DNA of 51,536 bases from contig CAMVDV010000022.1 in the NCBI GenBank assembly GCA_947166305.1, positions 1 to 51,536 on the forward strand, read 5' to 3'. A program made the translations under genes and the position numbers. Below, piece after piece: positions 26,750-35,264 of this stretch. This DNA is from an uncultured Prevotellaceae bacterium (lineage in GTDB: Bacteria > Bacteroidota > Bacteroidia > Bacteroidales > Bacteroidaceae). The notes under the pieces were generated by a model. It did not search any database, was not told where the DNA came from, and worked only from the letters and a program-made list of their open reading frames with translations. The first letter of the stretch is position 1, and each line of letters starts with the position of its first letter.

Positions 26750-29734
26750 ATGCCAATCAAGATGAAAAGACATATACTTCTCTCTTTGCTCATTGCCCTT
26801 TGCTCCATGTCGAATCTTTGGGCACAAACCTACGTTGTCAGTTCGCTGGCAACCCCGGGCGCTGCCACCTTCACGTCCGACAAGATTGTCGATGGCACAA
26901 TCACCCTTCCTTTCATCGCCACGACAGAAGCCATCCCCATCGAGACCAACCAAGATGCCACGGTAAGCACAGATGCCGACTGGTGCCAAGCCACCTTTGC
27001 CGACGACACGCTGACGATTACCGTGACGCAGAACGACACGGGTGATGCCCGCACAGCCATCCTTGCCGTCAGCAGCAAAGACTTCCGTCCACTGCTCATC
27101 ACCGTCCGTCAGGAGGCACGGCTTGCCTTTGCCGTCATCTCCGACACGCACGTCGGCAACACTTGGGGTGCAGGCTATAAGGTCAAGATTCCGCAGGCTT
27201 TGCAGAACCTTACCCGCCACGGCAAGCTCGACGCCATGGCTGTGGTGGGCGACCTCACCGATAACGGACGAACCGACCAGTACAAGGAGTTCGTGCAATT
27301 CTTCGGGAGCGAGGAGAACATTCTCAACCCCGTGGACAAGTTTCTCTTCATGATGGGCAACCACGACAACTTCGACGGAAACGGACAGGCCAACTACAGG
27401 AACGGACTGAAGGCCTTCAACAACCGGCTGTCCTATCCCCTCCATCAGTATGTTCTCATCAAGGGCTATCCCTTCATCACGATAAGCGATCTCGGTTCTG
27501 CCAACAACGACATCACCAACCCTGCCAACGGCACAGCCTCCTACCCCAGTTCGTCTGTCAGGAGGCTGGAAAGCTATTTGGAGCAGGCCACGGAGGAAGC
27601 TCCCGGCAAGCCCATCTTTGTCTTCACACATGTTGCGCCGCGATGGACGTGCTATAGCACATGGAGCGAGTTCGAGGGCGAGGCATGGGCCATGAAGGTA
27701 TTGAACCCCATCCTGAACAAATACCCGCAAGCCATCGTCTTTTGCGGCCACAGCCACTATCCCCTTGGCGACCCGCGAAGCATCCATCAAGGCGCCAACC
27801 CGAACAGTTCGCGCAACAACTACTACACCGTCGTCAACACGGCCAGCACCACTTACTCGGAGATTAACCCCGGAGCCGTCGCTGCGGGCATCCATCCGGA
27901 AGGCTATGCCTACGTCACCGAGGGGATGATTGTGGAGGAACAGCCCAATGGCGACATCGAGATACGCCGATACGACACCTATCGCGACGTGGAGATTGAC
28001 CCCGAACACCGATGGGTGGTGAAAGCTCCCTTCGACGGCAGTATGTTCCAGTACGCCGACATTCGAGATGCCGACGACAACCCGACGGGCATTCCTCTGC
28101 GCGACGGACTTCCCGCCCCTGTGTTTGCCGACGATGCAGTGCTGTCGCTGAAGGCTTCCCCGGCCGAGGTGAAGGTCATCTTCCCGCAAGCCACTGACAA
28201 TGAATGCGTTTTCCGCTACAAAATTCGCGTGCTGCAGGGCGATGCGGAGGTGAAGAGCACGTTCGTCTTCTCGCAATTCTATCTGACGACTGACATGCCG
28301 CAAAGCCTTTCATGCACCATCGACGGCCTGACGGAGAACACAGAATACACCGTGGAAGTCACCGCCCTGGACTCCTACGACAACCCGTCGCAGCCATTGA
28401 CGTCCACGGTGACGATTCCTGTCGACGACGCTCCAGTGCCTGAACCCGTGGGCTGCTGGACGTTCGACAATCCCGACGACCTGCTCTTTGGCACAGGCAT
28501 CGCCACCATGCAGGGAGCAAGCCATTCCAAAGGCAACGTGAACGTTTCCGACAATCTTGAAGCCTTGGGCATCAGGGCCGTAGCAGGGCCGACGGACGAC
28601 AACGGAGCTATCTCCGTGCCGGTGAACGCCAGCCTCTACATGACCACACACCTCGAGGAACAGACCCTCAGCGACTACTCTCTTCTCATGGACGTCCATG
28701 TGTCGGAGATGAACGGCTACACCGCTCTCTACCAGAACGACCCGACCAACAGCAAGGACGGAAGCCTCTTCATCAAGAACGGGGCTGTCGGGCTGAACAC
28801 CAACGGACTGGGTTACGGAGGTGTCCTTTCGTCCGAGAAATGGCATCGCGTCGTCCTTGTCGTCAAGAACAATGCCGTCACCGTCTATCTCGACGGACAT
28901 CTGACCGGGCAGAGCACGTCGGCCAACGACATGCACTGGCAGATGAAGGAGGCAGCCCTCTTCTTTGCCGACGAGAATGGCGAGGAACATCTTGTCGAAG
29001 CCTCCGAGATCCGTTTCTGGGACGTAGCCCTCACCAAGGGACAGGCAGCCCAGCTCGGCAGCGCCATGCCCAGAGCAGAACCCGTCGCAGTGCCACAACC
29101 CATTGGACGCTGGACGTTCGACGATGCCGACGACCTCATGGCCGGGGAAGGGACAGCATCCCTGGTGCCCACCACCCACACGAAGGGCAATGTCACTGTC
29201 CACGCCACAGCCGCCGAAGCCCTGATTACCACCGTCAGCGGCCCTGCTGATGACAATGGAGCCATCGCCGTCCCCGTAGGCTCCAGCCTGAAGATGGCCG
29301 CCAACAACGGACAGTCCTCGATGAACACCTACAGCATCCTTTGGGACGTCAAGGGGGCAGACCTCTCCACCTATGTGCCGCTCTTGCAGAACGACCTGAC
29401 AAACACCAAGGACGGCAGCCTCTTCTTCAACAAGAACAAGGTGGGATTGAACGGCACTCACAGCCTTGGCTACAACGGAAACATAGCCAACAACACATGG
29501 TACCGTGTCGTGTTCGTCGTGGAGGACGGCTATGCAAAGCTCTACGTCAACGGAGTGAAGGTAGGCCAAAGCTTACAGCCCTGCACCGAACACTGGGGGC
29601 TCACCACCGGCGCGCTCTTCTTTGCCGACAACGACGGCGAGGAGAAAGCCATCCAGACGGCTGAGATACGCTTCTGGGACGTGGCTCTCAGCGATGCCGA
29701 AGTCCAAGAGTTGGCATCGCCGGGGCAGGAATAG
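26750..29734 (+). CDS. Exported calcineurin-like metallophosphoesterase with BACON, Fn3 and two LamG domains
   Basis: The 994-residue protein has a signal peptide ending NLWAQ; an alternative ATG at 26762 gives a shorter n-region. A BACON domain (about 28-122) precedes the metallophosphatase. The metal ligands are visible: D132 and H134 (SDTHVG), D168 (GDLTDNG), N204 and H205 (GNHDN), a later FTHVAP and GHSHYPLG. An Fn3-like domain follows (about 455-560). Two LamG domains come next (about 563-775 and 781-990), each starting CWTFDN or RWTFDD and ending in (E)IRFWDVAL. The protein ends EVQELASPGQE without the sorting tail of its neighbours. Family knowledge supports hydrolysis of phosphoesters at the cell surface; the substrate is not known. 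Confidence 0.85.
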   Translation: MPIKMKRHILLSLLIALCSMSNLWAQTYVVSSLATPGAATFTSDKIVDGTITLPFIATTEAIPIETNQDATVSTDADWCQATFADDTLTITVTQNDTGDARTAILAVSSKDFRPLLITVRQEARLAFAVISDTHVGNTWGAGYKVKIPQALQNLTRHGKLDAMAVVGDLTDNGRTDQYKEFVQFFGSEENILNPVDKFLFMMGNHDNFDGNGQANYRNGLKAFNNRLSYPLHQYVLIKGYPFITISDLGSANNDITNPANGTASYPSSSVRRLESYLEQATEEAPGKPIFVFTHVAPRWTCYSTWSEFEGEAWAMKVLNPILNKYPQAIVFCGHSHYPLGDPRSIHQGANPNSSRNNYYTVVNTASTTYSEINPGAVAAGIHPEGYAYVTEGMIVEEQPNGDIEIRRYDTYRDVEIDPEHRWVVKAPFDGSMFQYADIRDADDNPTGIPLRDGLPAPVFADDAVLSLKASPAEVKVIFPQATDNECVFRYKIRVLQGDAEVKSTFVFSQFYLTTDMPQSLSCTIDGLTENTEYTVEVTALDSYDNPSQPLTSTVTIPVDDAPVPEPVGCWTFDNPDDLLFGTGIATMQGASHSKGNVNVSDNLEALGIRAVAGPTDDNGAISVPVNASLYMTTHLEEQTLSDYSLLMDVHVSEMNGYTALYQNDPTNSKDGSLFIKNGAVGLNTNGLGYGGVLSSEKWHRVVLVVKNNAVTVYLDGHLTGQSTSANDMHWQMKEAALFFADENGEEHLVEASEIRFWDVALTKGQAAQLGSAMPRAEPVAVPQPIGRWTFDDADDLMAGEGTASLVPTTHTKGNVTVHATAAEALITTVSGPADDNGAIAVPVGSSLKMAANNGQSSMNTYSILWDVKGADLSTYVPLLQNDLTNTKDGSLFFNKNKVGLNGTHSLGYNGNIANNTWYRVVFVVEDGYAKLYVNGVKVGQSLQPCTEHWGLTTGALFFADNDGEEKAIQTAEIRFWDVALSDAEVQELASPGQE

Positions 29735-29787
29735 ACGCGCCCCGCAAGGGGCACCGTGGCGCGCCACCCTGCGTCGGAGAGAAAATT

Positions 29788-29834
29788 CCCGCGAGCGAGG
29801 ATGCAGATTCTCGCACGCGGGCTTTTTTCGTTTT
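29788..29834 (+). terminator. Rho-independent terminator downstream of the metallophosphatase gene
   Basis: CCCGCGAGCGAG pairs with CTCGCACGCGGG (one mismatch) and runs into CTTTTTTCGTTTT. The rest of the 425-bp gap holds an eight-G run near 29846, poly-A stretches near 29960-29990 and a -7 element at 30100. No gene is seen. Confidence 0.8.
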
Positions 29835-30099
29835 CCGCACGCTGGGGGGGGTCACATCTCTGCGCGCAGCGTCATCGCCGCACAGCCTTCAGCCTTTTCG
29901 TCAGGTTCTTGCAGGATGCCGAGGGCTGGTCTTGGACATTATCGGAGAAGAGAACACCCTAAAAAAAAAAGAGCACCCCCTAAAAAAGAGAGCGCCCCCG
30001 TGCCCCCGGAGGAAGCAAACCGACGGCTCCTTTGCCGCAACTTTCCGCTTTTTTGCCAAAAAACACCAGAGGAAAAGTCCGACGTATGAAAAAAAATCG

Positions 30100-30107
30100 T
30101 AACTTTG
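30100..30107 (+). promoter_or_regulatory. -7 element of the 30160-38530 operon
   Basis: TAACTTTG fits TAnnTTTG, 52 bp before the 30160 start codon. No convincing -33 TTTG is visible. It would drive four closely spaced plus-strand genes. Confidence 0.55.
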
Positions 30108-30159
30108 CCCTAAATTAAGGCTAAAACTAAACAATAAAAAACCTCAACTAAAAGCAACT

Positions 30160-33100
30160 ATGATGAAACATGGATTACTCCTATCGGTATGCCTGGCACT
30201 GACTGCCTCCCTACCGGCCCTTGCCACAGACTGGCAAGCGAAGACAGACACCATCTGGCCTGCACGCCACTATCGCGAGCTTAACGGCGTGGCATCGGGC
30301 AGCCAACGCTCCAACACGTACATCAGCTGGGGCTTTGCCGAAGGCACCACACTCGTCTATGGCATCCACTTCCCCACGGGACACGTTCGTGCCGATGCCG
30401 TATTCAACTGCAAGAGCGGCAGAAAAGTCACCTTTGGCGTCCGCATCGTACACCCTGCCACCGGGACCGTAGTGCTCGACACCTCCAACACCAGCACCTC
30501 CACCTCGCCATCGACGCAACGCATGGAAATCATGCCCGACACCGAGATGCCCTACGACGGCTGGTATCGCTTCGAGCTCACCTGCCCGAGCGGCGGCACC
30601 ACGCTCTCCAGCCTCAACCAGCTGCTCTTCCAGCGCACATCGACGCTCAGCATCACCGACTCCGAAATCTTCATGGCACCCAGCGTTCACCTTTGGTGGA
30701 GCTCAAAAGTGCCCGACGCGCCATCGGGACAAAGCTACAATTGGACCTACCTGGAAGTGATGTATCCCAGCGAATACCGTCAGCCTGCCACATATCAGAT
30801 GGCCATCGGGACCGACGGAATGTACTCCGGCATACAGATGCCCACACGCTCCGACGGCAGCTACGGGCACTCTGTGCTCTTCTCCGTATGGGATAACGGC
30901 GATGTCGACAGGGACAAGAACCTGCCGGACGTCATGCGTTCCGCCGCCGTCGACCTGGGTCCAGACGCCTACGCCACGCGCTTTGGAGCGGAAGGCACAG
31001 GCTCGAGCATACGATACTACCGCGACAACCTCTGGGAGTTCGACCATTGGATTCAGTTCCTCTACAACGTTCGGCCCGACATCGTCAGCGTCAAGAACGA
31101 CGACGGCAGCATCACCGAGTATGAGACCACGCTCCAGTCCGTATGGTTCAAGATGGCTGACGAGACAGACTGGCACTATATGGGCACACTACGCATGGCC
31201 GGTGCCAACAGACTCACCTCGGGTATCTACTCCTTCCTTGAGAATTTCGGCGAGAACGGCGGGCATCTCATGCGCAGATGCTATTTCCGCAACGGAGCAA
31301 TGCGCTCGGCTGCAACCGGACAGTGGTACGCCCTCAACCATGCCGGCTACGGCCATACGCAGGACAACGGCAATCGCTACTCGCGCTATGACTACGGCCA
31401 TGGCCTCACAAGCCTCTACGACAACACCTTCTACCTTGAGACCGGCGGCTACATGGGCAAGCGCGACAGCACCGACACCTACGAGGCTCCGGAGAAGGGG
31501 CAAATGCCGTGGGTGGACACCATCAACATAGCCAGGCTGGAACGCAGGGTGGACGAAGGCCTTGTCCGCAATCAGGCAAGGGCAATGCAGTTCCGCATCG
31601 ACGCCACCCGTGCTGTCTCCAACCCCTCCACCTGGAAGGTTATCTCCTGGAGCGACGAGGAAACCGTGGGGGAAGGCGACAACGGACGCGCCACGATGAT
31701 GCTCGATGGCAACAAATCGACGTACTATCACAACAAATGGAAAAACGGAAGTGTGAGCTTCCCGCACACCTTTGTCATCGAAGCCCCCGACACCGTCACC
31801 GTCACCTCCCTTGCCCTCTACCAGAGCCGCGAGAGTTCCTACAGGGCAAAGGCTTTGATGCTCTCCGTATCCGACAACAACAAGTCGTGGAAGACCGTGT
31901 CGGCCAACATCACAATCGACGATGCTGAGTATCCCATCATACAGCTTCCCAAAGAAGCCACGGGCAAATACTTCCGCCTTCGCTTCCTTTCCGGCTACGG
32001 GACGAACCTCATCATCAACGAAGTCAGCTTCCTGAACGACTACCGGCTCGAGGACTTGCTCCGCCTCTCGCAGCAGATTATCGACGAAGCGGACCAGTGG
32101 GGCGGCTACAATCCTGCCGACATCGAGCCGCTCGTCCAGCTCTATGACAATGGCGGCTGCACCGATGCCGAAGCATTGCTCAGCGTCATCGACAGCATCC
32201 GTGGTGTGGCTCAGCCGCTCACCTATGGTGTTGTGGACAAAGCCGAGAGCTTCACGCCGCTGGCCGTCTATCAGATTCACAACATTGCCGGGCGTGGCGA
32301 CATCACATCGGCCGCCGACGGCACGCCCACCGTCAAGGGTTCCACCTCGCCCACCGCGCTCGAGGCATTCACGCAGCCGTGCTCTGTCACCGACCCGCTC
32401 TGCAATTGGATGTTCCTCCGCTCGGACAAACACAACGAGACCTACCTCTATAACCTGGGAATGAAGAAGTTCCTCCACATCGACGGCACGGAGGTGGTGC
32501 TCTCCGAGACTGCCACTCCCGTCACAATCGCGAAGAACAGCAACGGCTTCACCATTGGCGTGCAGGGCAAGTTCCTCGGCATCAATCCCACCAAGGAGCA
32601 GCCTCTCACCCTGTTCGCCTCGGCCGGGACGGCCGGAACCTACCAGTTGCGCACCAATCAGTACTTGCGCCCCGAGGAGGACGCTGTGCGCTTGCTCGCC
32701 GTGGAGGCTGAGAAAGTGATTCACGAGAACACGCCCGACAACCTCTTCATGCAGGGCCTGGAGACCTATGCCAAGGCCTTTGTGGCTCACCCGAAGGAGG
32801 ATTCCCAGCTCATCCGCACGAGCACTTCGCTCACTTCCAACGCCAACACCACGCAGCAGGCACAGCACAACCTGGCAAAACTCGTGGACAAGAACATCGA
32901 CACCTACTACGAGACGTGGTACAGCGGCATTGTCTGGCCGCAGGAGATGTCGTACATTCAGACACGCCTGAGCAGCAATGTGAGTGCCTTTGCCTTTAGC
33001 TTCACGCCGTCGCAACACGAGGAGTGGGGCCTGACTGACATTCCCAACGACATCATCGTCTCTGCCTCGACGCTCTCGCGCAACTTCCTGCCCGTGGCAA

Positions 33101-33576
33101 GGCTGACGAAGGACATGCCCACGAGCATTAGCCAGAGCTACCATTCGCCTGTCATCTTCACCGACGCGGCGATGCGTTTCCTGCGCTTCCAAGTGATGCA
33201 GACCGTGGGAAAGCGCGACGATAGCCACATCTTTGCCATGAGTGAGTTCCAGATACACGAAGCCGTCATCGACGAGGAGGCCTCGCCCTACTACCTCAGC
33301 GCAGTGGTGAAGGAAGCCTTCGATGCTTTGCAGACGGAGCTGCAGCGCGTGCGTCCGCTCATCGTGGCAGACAACTTCACGTCGGAGGACAAGACTTCGC
33401 TGCGTCAGGCCATCGAGCGTGCAGAGGAAGCCTTGCGGTCGGCCGACGGACTCACTGCCGTGCGCGCCTCCAAGGACATAGGCCCCGACGTGATATACAA
33501 CCTCAGCGGACAGCGCGTCGGCAAGCCCGGCAAGGGCATCTACATCGTGAACGGGAAGAAAGTGCTGATAAAATGA
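30160..33576 (+). CDS. Exported DUF3472-type protein with discoidin and RICIN-like domains
   Basis: The 1138-residue protein starts with a signal peptide (MMKHGLLLSVCLALTASLPALA). Residues about 25-190 resemble DUF5077-type beta sandwiches. About 190-460 match DUF3472 in pattern (NWTYLEVMYPSEY, YQMAIGTDGMYSGIQM, VLFSVWDNGD, WHYMGTLRMAG). A discoidin domain follows (MMLDGNKSTYYHN, about 500-630), then a RICIN-like region (about 700-840) and a second discoidin-like domain (LVDKNIDTYYETW). The C-terminus is the sorting-type tail IYNLSGQRVGKPGKGIYIVN. No catalytic residues can be named. It leads a probable operon with the alkaline phosphatase (42 bp downstream), GH43 and coiled-coil genes. Confidence 0.78.
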   Translation: MMKHGLLLSVCLALTASLPALATDWQAKTDTIWPARHYRELNGVASGSQRSNTYISWGFAEGTTLVYGIHFPTGHVRADAVFNCKSGRKVTFGVRIVHPATGTVVLDTSNTSTSTSPSTQRMEIMPDTEMPYDGWYRFELTCPSGGTTLSSLNQLLFQRTSTLSITDSEIFMAPSVHLWWSSKVPDAPSGQSYNWTYLEVMYPSEYRQPATYQMAIGTDGMYSGIQMPTRSDGSYGHSVLFSVWDNGDVDRDKNLPDVMRSAAVDLGPDAYATRFGAEGTGSSIRYYRDNLWEFDHWIQFLYNVRPDIVSVKNDDGSITEYETTLQSVWFKMADETDWHYMGTLRMAGANRLTSGIYSFLENFGENGGHLMRRCYFRNGAMRSAATGQWYALNHAGYGHTQDNGNRYSRYDYGHGLTSLYDNTFYLETGGYMGKRDSTDTYEAPEKGQMPWVDTINIARLERRVDEGLVRNQARAMQFRIDATRAVSNPSTWKVISWSDEETVGEGDNGRATMMLDGNKSTYYHNKWKNGSVSFPHTFVIEAPDTVTVTSLALYQSRESSYRAKALMLSVSDNNKSWKTVSANITIDDAEYPIIQLPKEATGKYFRLRFLSGYGTNLIINEVSFLNDYRLEDLLRLSQQIIDEADQWGGYNPADIEPLVQLYDNGGCTDAEALLSVIDSIRGVAQPLTYGVVDKAESFTPLAVYQIHNIAGRGDITSAADGTPTVKGSTSPTALEAFTQPCSVTDPLCNWMFLRSDKHNETYLYNLGMKKFLHIDGTEVVLSETATPVTIAKNSNGFTIGVQGKFLGINPTKEQPLTLFASAGTAGTYQLRTNQYLRPEEDAVRLLAVEAEKVIHENTPDNLFMQGLETYAKAFVAHPKEDSQLIRTSTSLTSNANTTQQAQHNLAKLVDKNIDTYYETWYSGIVWPQEMSYIQTRLSSNVSAFAFSFTPSQHEEWGLTDIPNDIIVSASTLSRNFLPVARLTKDMPTSISQSYHSPVIFTDAAMRFLRFQVMQTVGKRDDSHIFAMSEFQIHEAVIDEEASPYYLSAVVKEAFDALQTELQRVRPLIVADNFTSEDKTSLRQAIERAEEALRSADGLTAVRASKDIGPDVIYNLSGQRVGKPGKGIYIVNGKKVLIK

Positions 33577-33618
33577 CTCCACACAGACTGACATACTAAC
33601 ATTAAAACAATACAAAAC

Positions 33619-35010
33619 ATGACAAAAAGACTCTTTTCCCTCATGAGCATCCTGCTGGTTGCTCTCGTTTCCCTTGCCGAGGGCAAGGCAAAGTATGTGT
33701 TCTATTTCATCGGCGACGGCATGGGTGTGAACCAAGTCAACGCCGCGGAGACCTACCTCGGAGCGCTCGAGGACCGCATCGGCATCCGTGAGCTTTGCTT
33801 CCCCAGTTTCCCTTACGTTGCACTCATCAACACTCAGAGCGCAACCAACGGCGTCACCGACTCGGCAGCCGGCGGGACGGCACTGGCATCGGGCAACAAG
33901 ACGAAGAACGGAGCACTGGGTGTGCTCAAGGACCTCACGACTCCCGTCACCTGCATCGCTGACTGGGCGCGCGAAGCCGGTGCCGCTGTCGGCATCACCA
34001 CGAGCGTCAGCGTGGACCACGCCACGCCGGCTGCCTTCTATGCCCACATCGGACACCGGGGCGAATACTACAAAATCGGCGAACAGCTCACGAAGACCGA
34101 CGTGGACTTCTACGGCGCGTCGGACTTCAACAAGCCCGACAACCCCGACGGCGGCCCGAACCTCTACGAGCAAGCCAAGCAGCGAGGATTCACCATCGCC
34201 CGCGGATACAAGGACTATCAGAAGAAATCCAAGAAGGCCGACAAGATGATCCTCTTCCAGAGCGAGGAGGCCAGCAAGGTGGAGCGCGGCTCCATCCCCT
34301 ACGCCATAGACCGCTCCAAGAACGACCTCACGCTCCAGGACATCACACGCGCCGCCATCAACTTCCTCATGAAGAAGCAAACGGAGAAGGACGGCTTCTT
34401 CCTCATGGTCGAAGGCGGCAAGATTGACTGGGGCTGCCACGCCAACGACCCCGTCTTCATCACAGAGCTCATCGACATGGACAACGCCGTCCGGGTGGCC
34501 TACGAGTTCTACGAGCAGCATCCCGACGAGACCCTCATCGTCATATCGGCCGATCATGAGACCGGCGGCCTCTCCCTTGGCAAGGGTCCCTACGAACTGA
34601 ACCTCAAGGCAGTGGCTTCGCAACGCATGAGCATGGACAAGCTTGGCCGCGAACTCCGCGCGCTGAAGGAGAAGATGGGCGACAAGCTGACATGGGACGA
34701 GGGCAAGAAGTTCCTCAGCGAGAACTTCGGATTCTGGGGCGCAGTGAAGGTGAACGACGACCAGACGGCACGCCTGGAGCGCTCCTTCGGCGAGTTCAAG
34801 GACGGCAAGGCCGATGCCGGACGCCTCTGCGGCACCGTCAAGCACGTCATATCCGAGTGCGCTCTCATCGGATGGCAAAGCGGAGGCCACAGCAATGGCT
34901 ACGTCCCGGCCTTCGCCATCGGCGTGGGTGCGGAACAGTTCCACGGACGCTTCGACAACACAGAAATCCCCAAGAAGATGGCAAAGGCAGCCGGATGGGA
35001 AATGAAATAA
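33619..35010 (+). CDS. Alkaline phosphatase (PhoA superfamily), exported
   Basis: The 463-residue enzyme has a signal peptide (MTKRLFSLMSILLVALVSLAEG). Metal ligand D33 is in FIGDGMG. The nucleophile is probably Ser82 in the TDSAAGGTALASG motif. Downstream metal-binding motifs are GGKIDWGCHAND, ISADHETGG and GHSNGYVP. It hydrolyses phosphomonoesters outside the cytoplasm and releases phosphate. The final histidine motif is GHSNGYVP, slightly unlike the usual H-T-x-x-x-V-P but with the His in place. The absence of the short C-terminal tail suggests a periplasmic or lipid-independent location, unlike its neighbours. Confidence 0.93.
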   Translation: MTKRLFSLMSILLVALVSLAEGKAKYVFYFIGDGMGVNQVNAAETYLGALEDRIGIRELCFPSFPYVALINTQSATNGVTDSAAGGTALASGNKTKNGALGVLKDLTTPVTCIADWAREAGAAVGITTSVSVDHATPAAFYAHIGHRGEYYKIGEQLTKTDVDFYGASDFNKPDNPDGGPNLYEQAKQRGFTIARGYKDYQKKSKKADKMILFQSEEASKVERGSIPYAIDRSKNDLTLQDITRAAINFLMKKQTEKDGFFLMVEGGKIDWGCHANDPVFITELIDMDNAVRVAYEFYEQHPDETLIVISADHETGGLSLGKGPYELNLKAVASQRMSMDKLGRELRALKEKMGDKLTWDEGKKFLSENFGFWGAVKVNDDQTARLERSFGEFKDGKADAGRLCGTVKHVISECALIGWQSGGHSNGYVPAFAIGVGAEQFHGRFDNTEIPKKMAKAAGWEMK

Positions 35011-35145
35011 TAAAAAAATGAAAGAATGAAAGAATAAAAAATGAAAGAATGAAAGAATAAAAAATGAAAGAATGAAAAAATGAAAAAATGAAAAGATGGA
35101 AGAATGGGAAAACTTTCATTTCTTCATTCTTTCATTCTTTGATTC
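35011..35145. repeat. AATGAAAGAATAAAA direct repeats ending in an inverted arm
   Basis: From the alkaline phosphatase stop, about ten imperfect copies of ATGAAAGA or ATAAAAA run to 35112. A complementary arm follows (TTTCATTTCTTCATTCTTTC, 35115-35134). The whole can form a long AT-rich stem in the intergenic mRNA. Confidence 0.75.
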
Positions 35146-35150
35146 ATCCA

Positions 35151-35238
35151 ATCGCCACAGCCGGGGATTGTCAACGCCGCACGCGGAGATTGCCGTCGCC
35201 GCACGCGGAGATTGCCGTCGCCGCTGCCTGCGTTTGCA
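35151..35238. repeat. 22-bp tandem array, family A, copy 4 (four units)
   Basis: Units at 35151, 35173, 35195 and 35217. The two central ones contain CGCCGCACGCGGAGATTGCC; the outer two are degenerate. The array sits between the AATGAAAG repeat and the GH43 start codon, inside the probable operon. Confidence 0.78.
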
Positions 35239-35264
35239 AACGTCGAACATTAAACCTTTACATC

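Noticed and set aside
29840..29999. Possible small RNA in the poly-G and poly-A stretch
   Set aside because: No promoter or defined fold beyond the terminator upstream; homopolymers alone are not evidence.
31189..34944. 1251-residue minus-strand ORF
   Set aside because: It is an antisense shadow of the DUF3472 and alkaline phosphatase genes, whose motifs are intact; GC-rich codons keep the opposite strand open.
35088..35264. N-terminal extension of the GH43 protein
   Set aside because: It would translate the AATGAAAG and 22-bp repeats; ATG 35265 starts a signal peptide.
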